Origin: Ricordea florida
Lineage: Eukaryota > Cnidaria > Anthozoa > Corallimorpharia > Ricordeidae
Direction of reading: 5' to 3'
NCBI GenBank assembly: GCA_949710005.1
Contig: OX453273.1
Span: forward strand, 6,802,706-6,866,705
DNA length: 64,000 nt
Shown here in pieces: positions 49,311 through 61,615 of this stretch (within the stretch, counting starts at the first letter, position 1; every line of letters starts with the position of its first letter). The notes under the pieces were generated by a model, which was not told the DNA's origin, made no database searches, and was given only the letters and a program-made list of their open reading frames with translations. The position numbers were made by a program, and so were the translations under genes.

Positions 49311-50559
49311 CATTGAGACCCTCTAGAAACATAGTTAGTGACGCTGCCGGGGGGGGGGGGGAGAACAGGGGGCTGTAGGGGGAGGGGTCTAGACGGGTTT
49401 GGTTTATGTCTGGTTAAAGTAATTGGTCTGAAATATATATATCTATAAAGTGTAAAAGTTGATTGACGTAAAACAGTGCTCAGTACATGGAAGTAGAGCA
49501 AAGTAGAATGTTTGTGTGTTTGTGCTTGTGTGTTTTTTCTCCCGCAACATCTTTATACATGTATAACAAATACAACGCATTAGTAAAGGAATGAAAATCA
49601 ATTTGGATCGACCCTTAACTACCATTTCGTTCGCCTCATATAAAATTCGACGTTTGGCCTAGGCCGAAGAAAATTTTCAAGTCCTTTGTAGGTTTGATTG
49701 ACACTTTCTGTTGTAATTTTGGTCTTCACTTCGATCAGTAATTTTTGGAATGTGACTTGAAAAGAATCTGTTTCTATTTGAAATTTGGCGCGCCTAGCAA
49801 TGTTGGTTAAGGCAAAGAAACCGTAATGAGAAACACTTATGCCTCGTTGTCTAGTTAAACGAGGTTTTAAAACGTGAAAATTAGCTACCAAACACAGGAA
49901 CACGGGCTTTTACACTGGATTCAAATATACTTTAACATTTTCTTTCTATTTGTGCTAAATTTGTAGTCGACAACGTCAGTAAGCAGCTATTATAGAGGAA
50001 TTAGTTTCGTGTTTAACCAAACAGCATTTAAATATGTTTTAGCTTTGGTGTGAACGGGGTATTAGTCAATTAAAGTAGTTTGTTTTCAAAGTCTCCGTTT
50101 AGGAAATTTTTCGGACTGGCGACTAGCAAGTTTCACTTTAACTTGGCAAAACAAGAGAAGCATTTATAAAGGGTAATGGGGCAGTGCTGGAATTGGGAAA
50201 AATAACAGATGGACAGAATATATAGAACATCAGTACTTTTATTTAGTTGGCGATGAACTAGTCAAGTCAAAAATTCATTCAGTATTTATATTATTTTTAT
50301 TCAGTATTCAGTATTAGTATACATTCAGGAAGCGAGGACTTCCCAGAGCATGACCAAGAATATCAGCTTACATGTGAATTGTTTTTCAATGCTATCGACG
50401 AACAAATAGTCATTAAACCGGAGTTTCGAACACTGTGCAGCTGTATTGTATACAAATTTACCTTGCCAGGAAACAAGTTGCAGACAAGCGCAAAGTCAGG
50501 TTAAGGATCTTAATTTGAGGATTTTAGAAAAGAACTGGAAAATGTACAATCCAACTTAC
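49311..50559. other. Non-coding stretch
   Basis: It contains a poly-G tract at about 49349-49361. No supported exon or element. Confidence 0.4.
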
Positions 50560-50641
50560 CAAGATTTTTCAAGAAGTCGTGGTTCCTCTTGATATTTCTC
50601 TGGCGCATCAGCTCGTATTCCGATAGTCCCGAGTCATTCAT
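50560..50641 (-). CDS. Candidate first coding exon of a minus-strand gene
   Basis: An acceptor-like TTGCAG, an ATG at 50641 and a strong donor (CTTG|GTAAGT) frame 27 codons plus one base. The text MNDSGLSEYELMRQRNIKRN and HDFLKNL resembles the YExxRxxNIxRNxxFLxxLGL start found in several animal chromatin proteins (for example WDR76-like). The join to 48814 reads on as ...LKNL-G-LPVP. It could belong to the PRDM9-like gene on the same strand. That is unproven. Confidence 0.45.
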
Positions 50642-50649
50642 ATTAACTG

Positions 50650-52690
50650 CAAGCCGAAATTAGAAGTAAAAAGTGTAAATGCATTAACTGGTTTTTGAGT
50701 ACTTTTTGCAGCTAATCAGATGAACAATGTAGCATTACATGTAAGTAGCCCAATGGTGAAATGCTTTTAAGGTCTTTTATTTTTATATGAAACAGGTAAA
50801 AAAAGAACACAGAAATCCTGAAATAAAGTAATTTTCTTTTTCCGGAATTCTTTTTTTCCAAATTCTTTTCCTGTAAGACATTAATTAAATGAAACGAAAC
50901 CTACAAAAGTTAATTCTTTGTTGGGGTTTAACACAGCAAAATAACTTTCGAAGCAAAATTAGGAGCTTACTTGAAGCTTATTCTTCACTGAAACACATAC
51001 AACTTCTCTAACCTTCTCTCAACAACTAGAGTGACCCTCTTTCTGTTCAGTTTCGTTAAAATTCGATAGGCAGGCTTAAAACCGTATTAGAACTGAAACA
51101 ATTTATCATCCACTTTGCCAACAAACTCAACTTTTCCAAACTGGGAAAAAACCTTTCGCTCGTATTTTTTTACAACGCGCTAATACGTCATCAAGGTCTC
51201 TTGCTCGGATTGGCTATCGATTTTCCAAACAGTAGAAAAGGCGGGAAAGTTCACGAGCCGGCTGCACACGGTACAAATAGTTTTTTTGGGGGGTGGGTGT
51301 CGGATGGTTTGGCATTCAAACCATCATTTTAGTTTTTGTGGTCTTCTCTTCAGAATTTACGCTAGTGTAAGATGTTATCTCTCTCGGTGGCGACGGATTT
51401 CTTTGTCCACTTTCCAGAATCGGGGGTGGGAAGGGGGGGGGGGAGGGGAAGTGAAGAGGAAGAATCGGGTGTTCATTATTCCTCCTCATCCCCAATACTA
51501 TAGGGAAATGTTAAGATGGATGTTGGTGTATTTGTCATTCATTATTCCAAACTCAACAAATCGATTATTCCAAATTTATTCTCCGTTCTTCTTCTTCCCC
51601 ATAAAACAGAGCTAGTACTAGTTGTCACTACAACTGCCCCCTGCAAGCTGAGAGATCTATGATTTTCTACAGGCGGTGTTTAAGTAGTTAGAGAGCATGA
51701 TAGTATGTGAAGGAAAAGTACTTGAAGATGTCAACACAACTGAACTTTTATTTAAGTCTGAAATACAGGTGTTTGGGTACACTGGAGTTACAATCTATCC
51801 TCAAAAGTGTGAAAAGGGATTTTCAACAGCAACAATTTTGAACAACAACAATGAAGAGGTTTTTTTCTTTTTTCAGTCATCTCTGTCAATTGAGAAATTA
51901 TAACTTTTGTAGCAACTGAAACAACGCAACTGGCATTTTTAATGGCTGAAGTTGAGAGTTAATCCTTGTAATAAAAAATATTGGAATAGCCTACTATTGT
52001 AATTCCTTTTGTTATGTGATGAAAAGGCTTTTAGTTTGTCTCACTTATGGAAAAATGAGAAAAATCAACTGAGAAATGGGAGAAACTGTATAACTATTTT
52101 CTGCATTGTTTTCAGGTGAGCAGCTGTAACACAAGTTAATTATTTTATTAAAAGAACTGCACATTCTAACAGGGATTTGTCATTGTTTTTTGTTGTAATG
52201 TTCTCACAGTTGCTTTCAGAATGGGCCGTAGTCCTCTTGATAGTATTTTACTATAGTTTGTCCTAATCTGACTTAAGATACTCCTGATCATGATCTATCT
52301 GGTTGTCAGTATGATGCTGTGCTGATGACCCCTGATCTGCCTCAAGCTATCGGTATTTGGCTTGAAGTTCTGGAAAAAATAAAACAGAGCGATATATTTA
52401 AACTCTGCTAGCATACTGTCATAGAACGCGTAATAAAAAGTTTATGTATATAAAGTTTGGTAATGATTTTGGCTGCACAGACTGAAAAGATCACTGTTTT
52501 CATGACTTTTGGTTGTGGATCGAGTCTTTCGGTCGTGGTTTCATCATCGATTTGTCTGTCGATTTTTTGTCTGAGAAATCAACTTTTGGATTGATTATTT
52601 CTCTCAACCTTATGAATATTCAATAGAAATAACTCAAAACAACTCACCTAAAAAACTGAGAACACTACACTGCAAACCGACCGCAAGAAT
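50650..52690. other. Non-coding stretch
   Basis: A poly-G tract lies near 51430-51445. Short open frames at 51.3-51.9 kb show no recognisable domain. No repeat ends were identified. Confidence 0.35.
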
Positions 52691-52804
52691 CTGATATATA
52701 CTTCATGCAAGTTTGCCATATAGTCTACCGCGCCCATCACAATAGTGCAGGAGACTATATGGCATGCTGGCATGAAGCAAAAACCCTCCCAGTATGCCAT
52801 ATAG

Positions 52805-53342
52805 GGTGCTTTCCATTCACCAAAAATTTTCGGTTTTAATTTTTGGAAGTATCGGTTTCGAATGGATCGGGCTTATTCTCGGTAGGTTAGTTTTTGCCCC
52901 AGCCTTCTTGATGCCGCTTATCGTATGTGTTCAAAATGGCGGGTGTTTTAAAAATTTACGCAGCAACTGATTATGATCCCGATTTCATTTTCAATTCGCT
53001 CTTGTTCGATGATGAAAACGAAATACCCTTACTGGCTGCAGTTTCGTGCTTCATGCGGAGAAGTCGGAAGCGGATGAATGGCTTCATGCAAGAAACGATT
53101 CCTTCGTATTCGCAGTCGGAATTTTGTTTTCTTTTCTTCCAAAGAAGTATCCGAGTAGACTGGAGAACAGTCCGACTGGAAGCTTTTGAATGGAACACGA
53201 GAATTTTCGAAAATACCGAAATTTCCACTTTTCGGGATCACTGAAAAGGTTGTCCTAAATTTTCGAAAATCTTTTCCGGAAAAGATCTGTTCCATTCGAT
53301 TCCCACCCGAGATTTTCGAAAATTTCGTCGAATGGAAAGCGC
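52805..53342. mobile_element. PIF/Harbinger-like non-autonomous element
   Basis: The ends GGGTGCTTTCCATTCACC and GGTG-like/TCGAATGGAAAGCGCCC are inverted repeats, flanked on both sides by ATA (possible 3-bp target duplication). It carries the transposase N-terminal fragment listed next. Confidence 0.6.
52936..53244 (+). pseudogene. Harbinger transposase N-terminal fragment
   Basis: LLAAVSCFMRRSRKRMNGFM followed by QETIPSYSQSEF resembles the segment before the DDE nuclease of HARBI1-type transposases. The nuclease itself is absent and the frame runs into the terminal repeat. Confidence 0.5.
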
Positions 53343-53856
53343 CCATAGTCTCCCGCACCATTGTGATGGGCGCTGGGGACTATATGGTATACTGGCATGA
53401 AGTATATCCCAATAATCCCCTCGTGGTCTTTATATTCCCGAGAGCACCATGCGCACCTGGAAAGTTTTTACCCATAACGTCACGCGCCTCGCTGTGTTCA
53501 ATCATGGTTCAACTGATATTTCATCCGGTAGACAAATCGATTTATATCCTATATACCAACATATAAGATTTAACTCCTTATTTACTCGGGGACTACTGGG
53601 ATGCCTAGGCCTCTTCGGGTTTCGGCCTCTGTACCAAAGCCCCGTTTTCTCTTTTTCCGCATTACTCCACACGCGTGACGTTCAGCTTCAACCACGTGGG
53701 ACAGTTTACCAAATATGGCAACTAAACTTTACAGCTCAAAGAACTATTGCTAAGAGTATATCCCTCCTCCGAGTTTTGGTACATTCGTGGTTCTTCTTTA
53801 ATGCAGGTGCGTACATCGTTTCACTATCTTTTGAATAACTGGTCGTTTTATACTTG

Positions 53857-54112
53857 GGTACGCATTATCCGTCTGGATGAACTTGGCCAAACATTTGTAG
53901 TTCGCCTGGTTATGCGTCTCTAGTACAGACGGGCACAAGACTCATTATGCGTCCAGACGAACAACCTTTAGCAATGCATCGTTCAAGAAGGATTACGAGG
54001 GGTAGTTCGTTTAGACGCAAAACACGTCTTGTACCCGTCTTTATGGTAGAGACGCATAACTAGACGAACTACGAAAGTTTACCCAAGTTCGTCCAGACGG
54101 ATAATGCGTCTC
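53857..54112. repeat. Palindromic MITE, about 256 bp
   Basis: TACGCATTATCCGTCTGGAT...GGGCACAAGAC and its near-complement ending GACGGATAATGCGTC pair across the whole element. Confidence 0.75.
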
Positions 54113-54197
54113 CTAGTATTATCAAAGTGTCACTGTCGTTGACTTGTGAATGTGGAAGTGACCGTTGATAATTGGCAAGTCGAAGGTGGCTTTATAA

Positions 54198-54412
54198 CGG
54201 CAGGTTTCTTTTACAGGTCAAATTCCACAGGTCAGTGGTACAGGTCACTGTTTTATGGATTGGTAACTAAGCAAAACAGTTGCACACCGATCTAGAACAA
54301 ATTTTTGTATAGTCATTAGGGCTAGGAGACTATTTTGAGCTTGTTTATTTATCTGTAGAGCGGCGACATGTGCTTTGACCTGTGGAATGTGACCTGTAAA
54401 AGAAACCTGCCG
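54198..54412. mobile_element. Mutator-like MITE, 215 bp, with 9-bp target duplication
   Basis: Termini CGGCAGGTTTCTTTTACAGG and CCTGTAAAAGAAACCTGCCG are perfect inverted repeats. GCTTTATAA flanks both sides (54189-54197 and 54413-54421). A 9-bp duplication is typical of MuDR-type elements. Confidence 0.8.
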
Positions 54413-54421
54413 GCTTTATAA

Positions 54422-55719
54422 TGGTTTCAAATACTCGTCATATAACAGTTGGATAGTGGTGTGATTGCCAAAGACAGCAACATATGCTTTTGTCTTCTGA
54501 GTTCATCATAGTGAGAAATGTGGCTATTTTCAGAACAGGGAAATCTGAATTCAGTAGCTTTTATGGGATTGACAGAGGCTATTGTCTTCTCACTGAGTGT
54601 CAATTCAATTTTGACATGAAGATTAACACCTTGCATATTGGCGAGTGATAGACAAGTGATAATCGGTCTTAATTACTCAGGCTGGCCCTAAGAGGTATTA
54701 AATTCCAGGTATTACATTGCCTAGAATTTTATTGTTTTCTTTTTCTCTGTGTCAGAAATTGGAAAAATCGCTCAGTGGGAGATTAACTAGTACACTCAAG
54801 AGGAATATTGCATTGATTTTAATGGCAGTGAAATGGATTTAACATGAATGGTGTTTTATTCCATCTGTAAACAAATATGGAGCATTATGGAGCGGAAGAA
54901 TGAAGCTTAAAAAGTCATGGCTATAAGCTTTGGTCCTGACTGAGCATTTGCTGTCCACTGTCTGGGACAAATTTAACTATCTAGATCCAATTTGTTGCAC
55001 AACTGCAATCTCAGCTTCTGTTAATGTTTTGAAGTCATGCGTTAAACTCAAATTGTACAGTGATTCATTTGAAATACTATCCACCTGGTGATTGGCCAAC
55101 TAAAATTATGGAACTTCCGTTTACGATTGAGCAAGTGAGTGGTGATCATTTGCATAGAAATCCCCCGTAACACTTGTGGATGCTTTCGCATATCCACGAG
55201 TAAAAACGGCCATTCCTACTTTGTGTAGGATATTATGCATGGCTATGCTTTGACTCAAAAAAGTGTAGTTGGTTAGAAAGGCAATTCTGCAACTTCAATT
55301 CATCTCAAAGTAAATTAAACATTCAGAAAACTATTGGTCTTTTCATTTCCTTTTTATGGACGTTTATGCATGTCACCTTTTGTTAACTTGCATAGAAGAA
55401 TATGTTTTCCTAAAGTAATAATTAATTTGAAATTCAAAAAAAGGACTAATTAGATCTAAGGTTAGCTTTAATGAATGTTTTGGATACTTTCTGTATTGGT
55501 AAAACAATGAACTGTGACCTGTGTTTTGTAGCTGCCCCAACGTGATGTAGGTTGAAACAACTTAATCTTAATCAAGTTGACTTAGGTTGAAACAAGTTGA
55601 CCTAGGTTGAAACAAATAAACTAGTTTAAAAGTAGAATAACCTAAAAATAATTTTGACCTGTAACATATATATTGCAGTGATGCATGTCTTGTTTGCTTA
55701 ACTTCTAAAAATAGGTAAT
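54422..55719. other. Upstream region of the oxygenase gene
   Basis: No element was recognised. An acceptor-like TAAAAATAG lies just before the start codon at 55720, so a 5' UTR intron is possible. Confidence 0.35.
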
Positions 55720-55887
55720 ATGGGAGACAAAACTATTCCTGTTGTGGATTTTGCCGTGTTGAGTCTGGATAAACAACATCCTCAATATGATCACGAGTCT
55801 GTACAAACAATTGCTAATTTGGTACACACAGCTTTTAGTAACATTGGTTTTGTATATCTTAAAAATCATGGAATTACTGAAGCAGAG
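55720..55887 (+). CDS. 2OG/Fe(II) oxygenase, exon 1
   Basis: The ATG at 55720 begins MGDKTIPVVDFAVLSL, the typical N-terminus of isopenicillin-N-synthase-type dioxygenases (IPxxDF). NLVHTAFSNIGFVYLKNHGI is the DIOX_N signature (GFxYxxNHGI). It ends at AGAG|GTAAGC in phase 0. These cytosolic enzymes oxidise small molecules using 2-oxoglutarate, Fe(II) and oxygen. The Fe-binding HxD...H part lies downstream of the window. Confidence 0.85.
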
Positions 55888-56124
55888 GTAAGCTTGTGTA
55901 AACTTCCTCATTTAAATACATCATTTTGAACAACTGGCTACAGACATTGATTAAAGTAGTTACTGTAGAAGGGTTAAGATCTAACTGTCTGTTCGGAAGA
56001 ATTCTATATTTATATGCTTGCCTGAGACTCCAGCATCTCATTTGGGTTGATCCTGGTCAACAATAACCAGGAATGTATTCTCAGTATACTGATTGGATGA
56101 AAGTAACTAAGTCCATTTTCAAAT

Positions 56125-56515
56125 TAAGTTGAAGCGACACATATGTACACTGAGGCGACAGTGGTAGAAGGGATAAAACCCTGTTGCTACCAAAAAAGAT
56201 GAAAAAATTGAGCTCAAAAGTCAGCAGCCATGGACAGCTGTTTCCGCCTTGTTAGGCCTCATCACTGTTGCCTCAGTGTGCATATCAGTGGCTTCAACTT
56301 ACCCTTTAACATTTTGACATATTTGGCATTCATAATGTGAGAACCCCGAGCTCATCTGCTAGCTGTGCCATGCTGATGAGGCCTAACAAAGCCAAAACAG
56401 CTGTCCATGGCTGCTGGCATTTGAGCTCAATTTTTTCATCTTTTTGTTTGGTAGCAACAGGGTTTTATCGATCCCTTCTACCACTGTTGCCTCAGTGTGC
56501 ATGTGTGTCGCTTCA
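56125..56515. repeat. Inverted repeat in oxygenase intron 1
   Basis: GTTGAAGCGACACATATG...CATGGACAGCTG and CAGCTGTCCATGGCTGC...TGTCGCTTCAAC pair as arms of about 140 bp. Confidence 0.7.
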
Positions 56516-56604
56516 ACTTACCCTTATTACATTTTGGCATTGTCATATCAAGCCACATCCCAGTTGTACCCTACCATTTTTCATCACATTAACTCCATTT
56601 TCAG

Positions 56605-56723
56605 ATTTCTGAAGTTCGTGAAGCTGGTGACAGTTTTTTCAATCTAAGTGCTGATGTAAAAGGACAGTTCTTGCGTCCCACTGTTGGCCATAACTTTGGC
56701 TGGGTTTCACTTGAAAGAGAAAG
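56605..56723 (+). CDS. 2OG/Fe(II) oxygenase, exon 2
   Basis: Acceptor TTTTCAG, donor AAAG|GTGAAT. It encodes ISEVREAGDSFFNLSADVKG, then QFLRPTVGHNFGWVSLERE. The FFxLxxxxK and GxxGWVxxxxE pattern continues the DIOX_N domain. Enters in phase 0, leaves in phase 2. Confidence 0.85.
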
Positions 56724-56829
56724 GTGAATATTGTTATGCTCCTTTCAGCAATATAACTTGATCATTTTTCATTGCTCTAAATGTAACAGCAGTCATTTGT
56801 CAATAAATCAGTATAATATCACATCACAC

Positions 56830-57560
56830 AGTTGAACCATGGTTATCCAGACTCATATGGCCTTGTGCGAAATGTCCAGATAATCAAGAGTCCAAATAAT
56901 TGAAAATATGAATATTAGTGAGACCCGAGATAAAACAACAGAATCAAAGAAAATTGACAATGTGAATAGATCATACTCAAATGTAGAGATGTTATGTGGT
57001 GATGGTTTTAAACTTGTCTAACCAGCTGGTTGATGCTCTAATCGAGGCTTTCACCGTCGTCCAACTCAACAATTATGCTACTTAAGGTTTTGACTTACTA
57101 ATGTTGCATCTTATTAATAGTTACTATGAAAATCAATGAACCATGGAATAGGTATTAAGTTTCATATTGCTACCTGACAGCCACAAGCACTTTGTGGTCT
57201 TTCTGGTCTAAGACTTGTCTAAGCATCAACACATGAGATACTGTGAATAAGAGGTCGATGAAAGCAGTTTTCACAATGGAAAGGTTCAAGTTTAAGGTAA
57301 AGGACCAAAAGAGAAATGAATAAACTTACCCTGTCTTGGTCATGTGCACCATCGTGCACACAGCGTCTGTGATCAAATTGTTGGTATTCTTTGACAAAAA
57401 AGGCAGAGCACCAACAAAAAGTGGGTGTGGCAGAAATATAAAAATTTGCACCCATTCCACAGTTTGGTGATTTCAGTAATGTTACAAAAAATTAATGGGA
57501 GAAGAGAAACAAGTCTGGCTAATCAAAATGCCCAGATAATCAAGATTTGGACACTTGAAG
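56830..57560. mobile_element. Pogo/Tigger-type MITE
   Basis: CAGTTGAACCATGGTTATCC and AGAC at the left, and an inverted relative (GCCCAGATAATCAAGATTTG) at the right, are pogo/Tigger-like terminal repeats. A second copy begins at about 63870. Confidence 0.5.
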
Positions 57561-57637
57561 TTTGGCTGTAGTATTACTGACAAGAATATCTGTAAACAGA
57601 ATAGTTATCATTACAATTCAACGAACCGTCGCTGCTA

Positions 57638-58075
57638 GTGTGGGATTCGTTCAGAGCTCACCTAACCGATGCCGTCAAAAGCGATCTCCAACGGCGCAAC
57701 ATCGACGTAGCAGTCATCCCTGGAGGTCTAACCCCTGTTTTGCAGCCCTTGGATAAATGCCTGAATAAGCCATTTAAAGATCACATCCGGAAAAAGTACT
57801 TGGCGTGGATGATCACTGGGCCATTTGAGTTCACCCCGGCAGGAAAGAAGAAGGCGCCAACTAGAAACCTTGTCCTTCGATGGATTAAAGAAGCATGGCA
57901 AGAGATTCCAGAGGAGATGGTAAAGAAGTCTTTTAAGAGCTGTGGAATTTCCAATGCCATGGACGGAACGGAAGACGACGCAATCTACTCCGAGGACTCA
58001 CAGGAACTCGATGATGATGAAGAAATGGAGGATGAGTTCGAGACCGACAGCGAAGACGAGACTGATGGCGAGTAA
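57638..58075 (+). pseudogene. Pogo/Tigger transposase C-terminal fragment
   Basis: The open frame has WDSFRAHLTDAVK, VIPGGLTPVLQPLDKCLNKP, RWIKEAWQEIPEEM and KSCGISNAMDGTEDD with an acidic tail. These are typical of the last third of DDE_1 (pogo/Tigger/jerky) transposases. The first two catalytic Asp residues are missing, since the copy is 5'-truncated. The 3' terminal sequence follows to AAATACGGTA at 58392. Confidence 0.75.
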
Positions 58076-59040
58076 ACTTTCAGTTGAAAGCTAATAACTC
58101 CAGTATCACACACAAACGGCTCCTTTAGGAGCCACCAATTATATAAAAGTTCAATGACCAACTTTTGACTTGTTTTTGTTGTGTTTTACTATAATTTCAT
58201 GAAACTGACTTGGCTATAAGCCAAATCAGAAATATCTATGATGATTTTTACTTTGTTGATGACGCTTCGAAAAAAAAAATCATTCTAAACTCTCGGCTAT
58301 AAGCCGAACCCCCCTTTTCGGAAAGAAATTCCCAAAACTGAGTAAAATTTTTTGCAAAAATCGCTCGGCTTATAGGTGAATAAATACGGTAGATAATGTT
58401 GTACTTAATCCACAAATTTATATATTCAGTAGTAAAAACCATTTTGCATTGGTTCCAGCTCTCTATGGTCTGAATGTTCAAGAAAGGCCATGTACTCACC
58501 TTTTGCTTTTGTCATTCTTTTAATACTTACTCTTTTGTAATTTGCACAGTTGATAATATCAGAAACCTTGTCTTGGCATTTTATGGCTAGCTTAAAGGTC
58601 TGCATCCAAGTTTGGACAGTATCGTGTCTGTTGGGGGATAAGGAAAAGTGTTAAATCCTTGGGCAGTGATTTGTACTTAAAGTCTAAAATTAATTATAAA
58701 ATATGCTCTGATTTGGCCTCCCTTGTTATGCATCAAGCTGCTAACTCAACTTCATGTGTTGATTCATGAAAGAATTGAATAATGGCAGCATTGAATTCAT
58801 TTCAGGGAGTTTAATTTGAGTTAACATAAACTTTAGAACTATCATAAACTCACCTGTATTTTGTATTACATTTTTATTTCTTTGTTTGCTATTGCCTGTA
58901 CAACTTTTTTTTTGAAACTGCCAAAAAGGCATAACCAGAGAAGTGAACAAATATAGTGCACTTGTTTTGAATGAAAAGCATTGTCATCAAGACCTTATTT
59001 GTAAATACCCTATTTGTAATTATGGAACAAACATGTTTAA
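58076..59040. other. Pogo-like 3' end and intronic sequence
   Basis: 58.08-58.39 kb is the non-coding end of the pogo-like element, with repeated CGGCTATAAGCC text. Nothing further was recognised. Confidence 0.4.
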
Positions 59041-59139
59041 GTAATTGTGTCTAAAGCTGGTAGGCAGGTCGGTCTGTTAGGACGTGTTCGCCGTTACATC
59101 ACCACATATGCTTATGCTATTTATTTTATCTACGTCTGA

Positions 59140-59700
59140 TTGGACCGACTTTATCTTAGTACTGTGCTGAGGTCTGGGGGTGCTGTGGGGAAGTAGATAG
59201 TGGAACTCTAGAAACTCTGCAGAAATGCATTGGAAGAATTCTAATTAAAACATCGAGTAGTGACACTGCGTTGAAAGCTTTGAAATGGCCAAGTCTTTGG
59301 TCCAGATGCAATGAGCACATCCCAAAACTTATTAGGAAATGTATACATGGCCAGTGCCCAGAGTATTTTAAGCACTACTTTGTTTTTAACAAGGACATTT
59401 GTGCTCATTCAACCTGCCAGAGCAATCTCTTGCATCTGCCTGCTATAAGAACAGAAGTGGCCAAGAGATCCTTTTATTACCATGGAAGTATGGTTTTTAA
59501 TAGTTATTGTAAATGTCCCTAATCTTAAATGATCTTGTTTTAGTTCTTTTGTTATATTACCTTGTATATATTTTATTATTATTATTTATAGTCTAATTAG
59601 GGAACTCAGGGCTCTTATTGATAGCAGCTGGTATGCTCTGTAAGCTCCCTGAGTGGACTACCCTGGGAAATTACTTTTTTTGATTTCAAATAAAGGCATC
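59140..59700 (+). pseudogene. LINE 3' end remnant
   Basis: The frame at 59271-59522 reads ALKWPSLWSRCNEHIPKLIR, ECFKHYF-like and HSTCQSNLLHLPAIRTEVAK, the C-terminal tail of L2/CR1-type reverse transcriptases. The 3' UTR (GGGAACTCAGGGCTCTTATTG...GCTCCCTGAGTGGACTACC) and an AATAAAG end follow. Confidence 0.65.
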
Positions 59701-60576
59701 TATATATCTAAAATTCTTTCCAACCAAATGCAGGGCTAATGGCATAACCATCTTAAACCAAAATATTGGATGTTATTACTTAAAATGTTTTGCTTAAAAT
59801 TGACTTCTCTAGGGGGTAAAATGAGGGGAAAAATTATGGCAAAAAATATGGAACAATGCTTTTCTAGAGAATCAAAGGCTACATGCTTGCTCTCAGCCCT
59901 TCAAATTTATTTGTATAGATTTTAAACCAGAAATACAGATGATTAGCAGTTAAAAGATATTTGCATAGAAAGGGTGCAAACAAAATTAAAGCACACATAT
60001 AGCCAGGCTCACATAATCAACATCAGACATCTTCTGGTCTCATGCTTTCTTTGTCAATTTTAGTTTCTTTGCCCAACCAAATGACCAGCTTTCACAAAAG
60101 GCATGGCAGTGGGAAATGAAATATTCTATGGAGAAGGATTTAAAAACAGTTCATGGTCCAGGGGAGAACGGCAACTATGTGTAATTGACTGGGCTCCGTG
60201 AATTGTATAATTGTGGTTTTAATTATTCAATCTAAAAGAAAGGTAATACATTTTCCGTTCATAAAATCTTCCTTAAACTGTGGTTTCAATTGAGCGAATA
60301 AATACTGTCAATAGTTCTAACATTCAGCATTTACACTTCTGTGATGGTATCCATTAGATTACAAATATAAACTTCAGTCTTATAATTAAGACAGCTGCAG
60401 GTTAGCAAACAGGTCAGCTAGAAGATAGGTCTTCTCAGTAAAGCTTGTCTTCCAAACTAAAGATATCTAGATTATTCATTAACTTAATTATGTAATCAAT
60501 TTCTGCTTTCAATCAATAAATCAATAAACAGAACCTAATTGTCTTTATATTAAACTGAAAGTTTTTTTTCTTCCAG

Positions 60577-60646
60577 ATTAAACCCAGCCAGACCAGGAGA
60601 TTTGAAAGAAGCTTTTAATGTCAGTGAAATCCATGATGAGACCCTG
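60577..60646 (+). CDS. 2OG/Fe(II) oxygenase, exon 3
   Basis: Acceptor TTCTTCCAG, donor CCTG|GTGTGT. It encodes LNPARPGDLKEAFNVSEIHD. The P-x-DLKExFxxxD pattern is characteristic of the family. The one-base entry phase matches exon 2. Confidence 0.85.
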
Positions 60647-60799
60647 GTGTGTAACACCTCGCCTAGTAGTGAAGTACTTGTTGCATAGTTAACTATAAAG
60701 AGAGGAATCATTGGTTTATAGTTTTGTTTATATTAGCCCATATATAAAGAAGGTTTTGACAACCCCTTGAAAGCAACCGGTAGAATTATTTGAGCTATT

Positions 60800-61150
60800 A
60801 TTGAATGAATGAATGAATGACACCTTTATTTGAAAGCAAAAAAATAAATAGGTACAATCCGTTGAGGGAGCTACAAAGCATCTTTGCTATCAATATAGGA
60901 GCCCTGAGGTTATTACAAAACATAGGAAATACAATAATAAGATATATACAAGAAATAAAGACCTAAAATATAAGGGCCTAAATTTATGTACATTTGCAGC
61001 AATTCACAAAACACATCTACCATCTTTGAACTGGCTTATGTCAGAAACCCAGAAACCCATGAAACTTGAAACTTGCAAGTGCTTCTGAATGCATTAAATT
61101 GTTGACTCCTAAGAGGTCTCCCTGTGATGAGTAAAACTGTCTAGCATTAG
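60800..61150 (-). mobile_element. LINE 3' end, opposite orientation
   Basis: A GAATGAATGAATGA tail is followed by the complement of the LINE 3' UTR seen at 59.6 kb (CCTTTATTTGAAA...GTTGAGGGAGCTAC). It is 5'-truncated. Confidence 0.6.
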
Positions 61151-61489
61151 CCAGAGTAAAATCTATTAAGTCACTCTTAGGTGGGAAAGTGTTGAATCAC
61201 AGCTTGTCTGCATTTAATCCCAACTACCATATTTGGAAAGCTACAGAAACCTTAGTAACCAATCAAACTGGCTTCACTACTGTGCTTGAAATGTAAAAAA
61301 AATCCAGGTTGTCCCTATTTCAAAAAAGGGACAACCAAACCTGTGAATTTGGTTGCCCTGATAAATTCTTGGTTTACCCTGCAGTACACAAAAAAACATA
61401 CATTTTTGTCTTCTTGTATCCCTTAGTTCTTATTGTGTGCCAATAGGCCATTTTACAGTTTTGTCCTTAGGAACCTAGCCTTTGAATAG

Positions 61490-61615
61490 AAGCAAGGCTG
61501 GAGGTGACCTTGCTTGGTTACAAACCTCCCCGCTGTTCATGTGCAAATCATATTATTTACATATGAAGAACACAAAGGTTTGTAACAAAACAAGGTCACC
61601 TCCAGCCTCACTCCC
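61490..61615. repeat. Palindromic MITE
   Basis: GGCTGGAGGTGACCTTGCTT...GTTACAAACCT and AGGTTTGTAAC...CAAGGTCACCTCCAGCC are inverted arms around an AT-rich centre. Confidence 0.75.

Larger units (their letters stand above)
52690..53412. mobile_element. Palindromic MITE interrupted by a Harbinger-like element
   Basis: TATACTTCATGCAAG...GGCATGCTGGCATGAAG (52697-52790) and ATAGTCTCCCGCACC...ATACTGGCATGAAGTATA (53345-53412) are related copies and complements of one palindromic repeat. The inner element 52805-53342 lies between them. Confidence 0.6.
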
